DNA from: Gallionella sp.
GTDB taxonomy: Bacteria; Pseudomonadota; Gammaproteobacteria; Burkholderiales; Gallionellaceae
DNA length: 15,790 nucleotides
NCBI GenBank assembly: GCA_017880945.1
Contig: JADGRM010000019.1
Location: 1 to 15,790, forward strand
Reading direction: 5' to 3'
The position numbers were made by a program, and so were the translations under genes. This document shows positions 15,523 to 15,790 of the stretch, piece after piece. Position 1 is the first letter of the stretch, and each line of letters opens with the position of its first letter. The notes under the pieces are model-generated. The model did no database searches. It saw only the letters and a program-made list of their open reading frames with translations, and was not told where the DNA came from.

Positions 15523-15790
15523 TCCTCGCGGTTTCTGCGCCGGGGTCGATCGTGCCATCGAGATCGTCGAGCGCGCACTGGTTCTGCACGGTGCGCCGAT
15601 CTACGTGCGTCATGAAGTGGTGCACAACAAATTCGTCGTGGATGGTTTGCGCCAGAAGGGCGCTGTGTTTATCGAGGATCTGTCGGATGTGCCGAGCGGT
15701 AGCATCCTGATCTTCAGTGCCCATGGCGTGTCTCAGGCGGTGCGCCACGAGGCCGAAGCGCGCGGGCTGACCGTGTTCGATGCGACCTGT
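15503..15790 (+). CDS. ispH: 4-hydroxy-3-methylbut-2-enyl diphosphate reductase (partial, 5' part)
   Basis: IspH (LytB) is the iron-sulfur enzyme of the last MEP-pathway step, reducing HMBPP to IPP and DMAPP. The first 96 codons are present; the window ends exactly after the second cluster cysteine. Cluster ligands C12 (GFCAGVDRA) and C96 (DATC), and substrate-binding H41 (HEVVHNKF) and H74 (FSAHGVSQ), fall at the same positions as in E. coli. The third cysteine lies beyond the window. The start is set by AGGAG at 15491-15495, seven bases upstream, located inside lspA; the two genes overlap by 20 bp. The fkpB gene that separates lspA from ispH in E. coli is absent. Confidence 0.97.
   Translation, partial: MELLLANPRGFCAGVDRAIEIVERALVLHGAPIYVRHEVVHNKFVVDGLRQKGAVFIEDLSDVPSGSILIFSAHGVSQAVRHEAEARGLTVFDATC

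Overview
The window is about 15.8 kb of ordinary, gene-dense proteobacterial chromosome. It most likely comes from a betaproteobacterium of the Nitrosomonadales/Gallionellaceae type (Sideroxydans- or Gallionella-like). The gene content and order (glnE divergent from yhdP-nitrilase-tldD, then ribF-ileS-lspA-ispH) fit Betaproteobacteria. A 12-bp site upstream of the first gene, GAACGAACGTTC, is exactly the non-canonical LexA-box consensus reported for Sideroxydans and relatives, rather than the usual betaproteobacterial CTGT-N8-ACAG. The taxonomic placement is an inference from these two points, not from any search.

Layout. Positions 1-1284 form a small accessory region. It holds a REP-like palindrome, a strong sigma-70-type promoter with an embedded LexA box, a DinD/BRO-family gene (163-999), and a 70-codon DUF3820-type gene (1072-1284). 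Positions 1357-4374 (minus strand) encode GlnE, the glutamine synthetase adenylyltransferase/adenylyl-removing enzyme. Divergently from glnE, 4482-10857 is a tight three-gene run: a very large YhdP/AsmA-like envelope protein, a nitrilase-superfamily amidohydrolase, and the TldD metalloprotease subunit. Positions 10858-11199 contain no gene and are largely made of two palindromic repeat elements. From 11200 to the window end runs the conserved ribF-ileS-lspA-ispH cluster, tightly packed with overlapping genes and cut off inside ispH.

How the genes work together. The genes of the last cluster are probably co-transcribed but functionally mixed: FMN/FAD synthesis, isoleucine charging, lipoprotein signal peptide removal and the last step of the MEP isoprenoid pathway. 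GlnE tunes nitrogen assimilation. YhdP acts in envelope lipid homeostasis. TldD, with its partner TldE encoded elsewhere, processes peptides. DinD is probably induced by DNA damage.

The unusual content is mostly in the repeats. GlnE carries two in-frame segments, and YhdP one, that look like intergenic repeat elements captured inside coding sequence. The dinD locus has a matched pair of 15-bp palindromes, one in the leader and one inside the gene. A 143-bp nearly full-length palindrome starts at the base after the tldD stop codon. The ribF-ileS junction carries a small tandem duplication. I see no tRNA, rRNA, CRISPR array, complete insertion sequence or evident new defence system.
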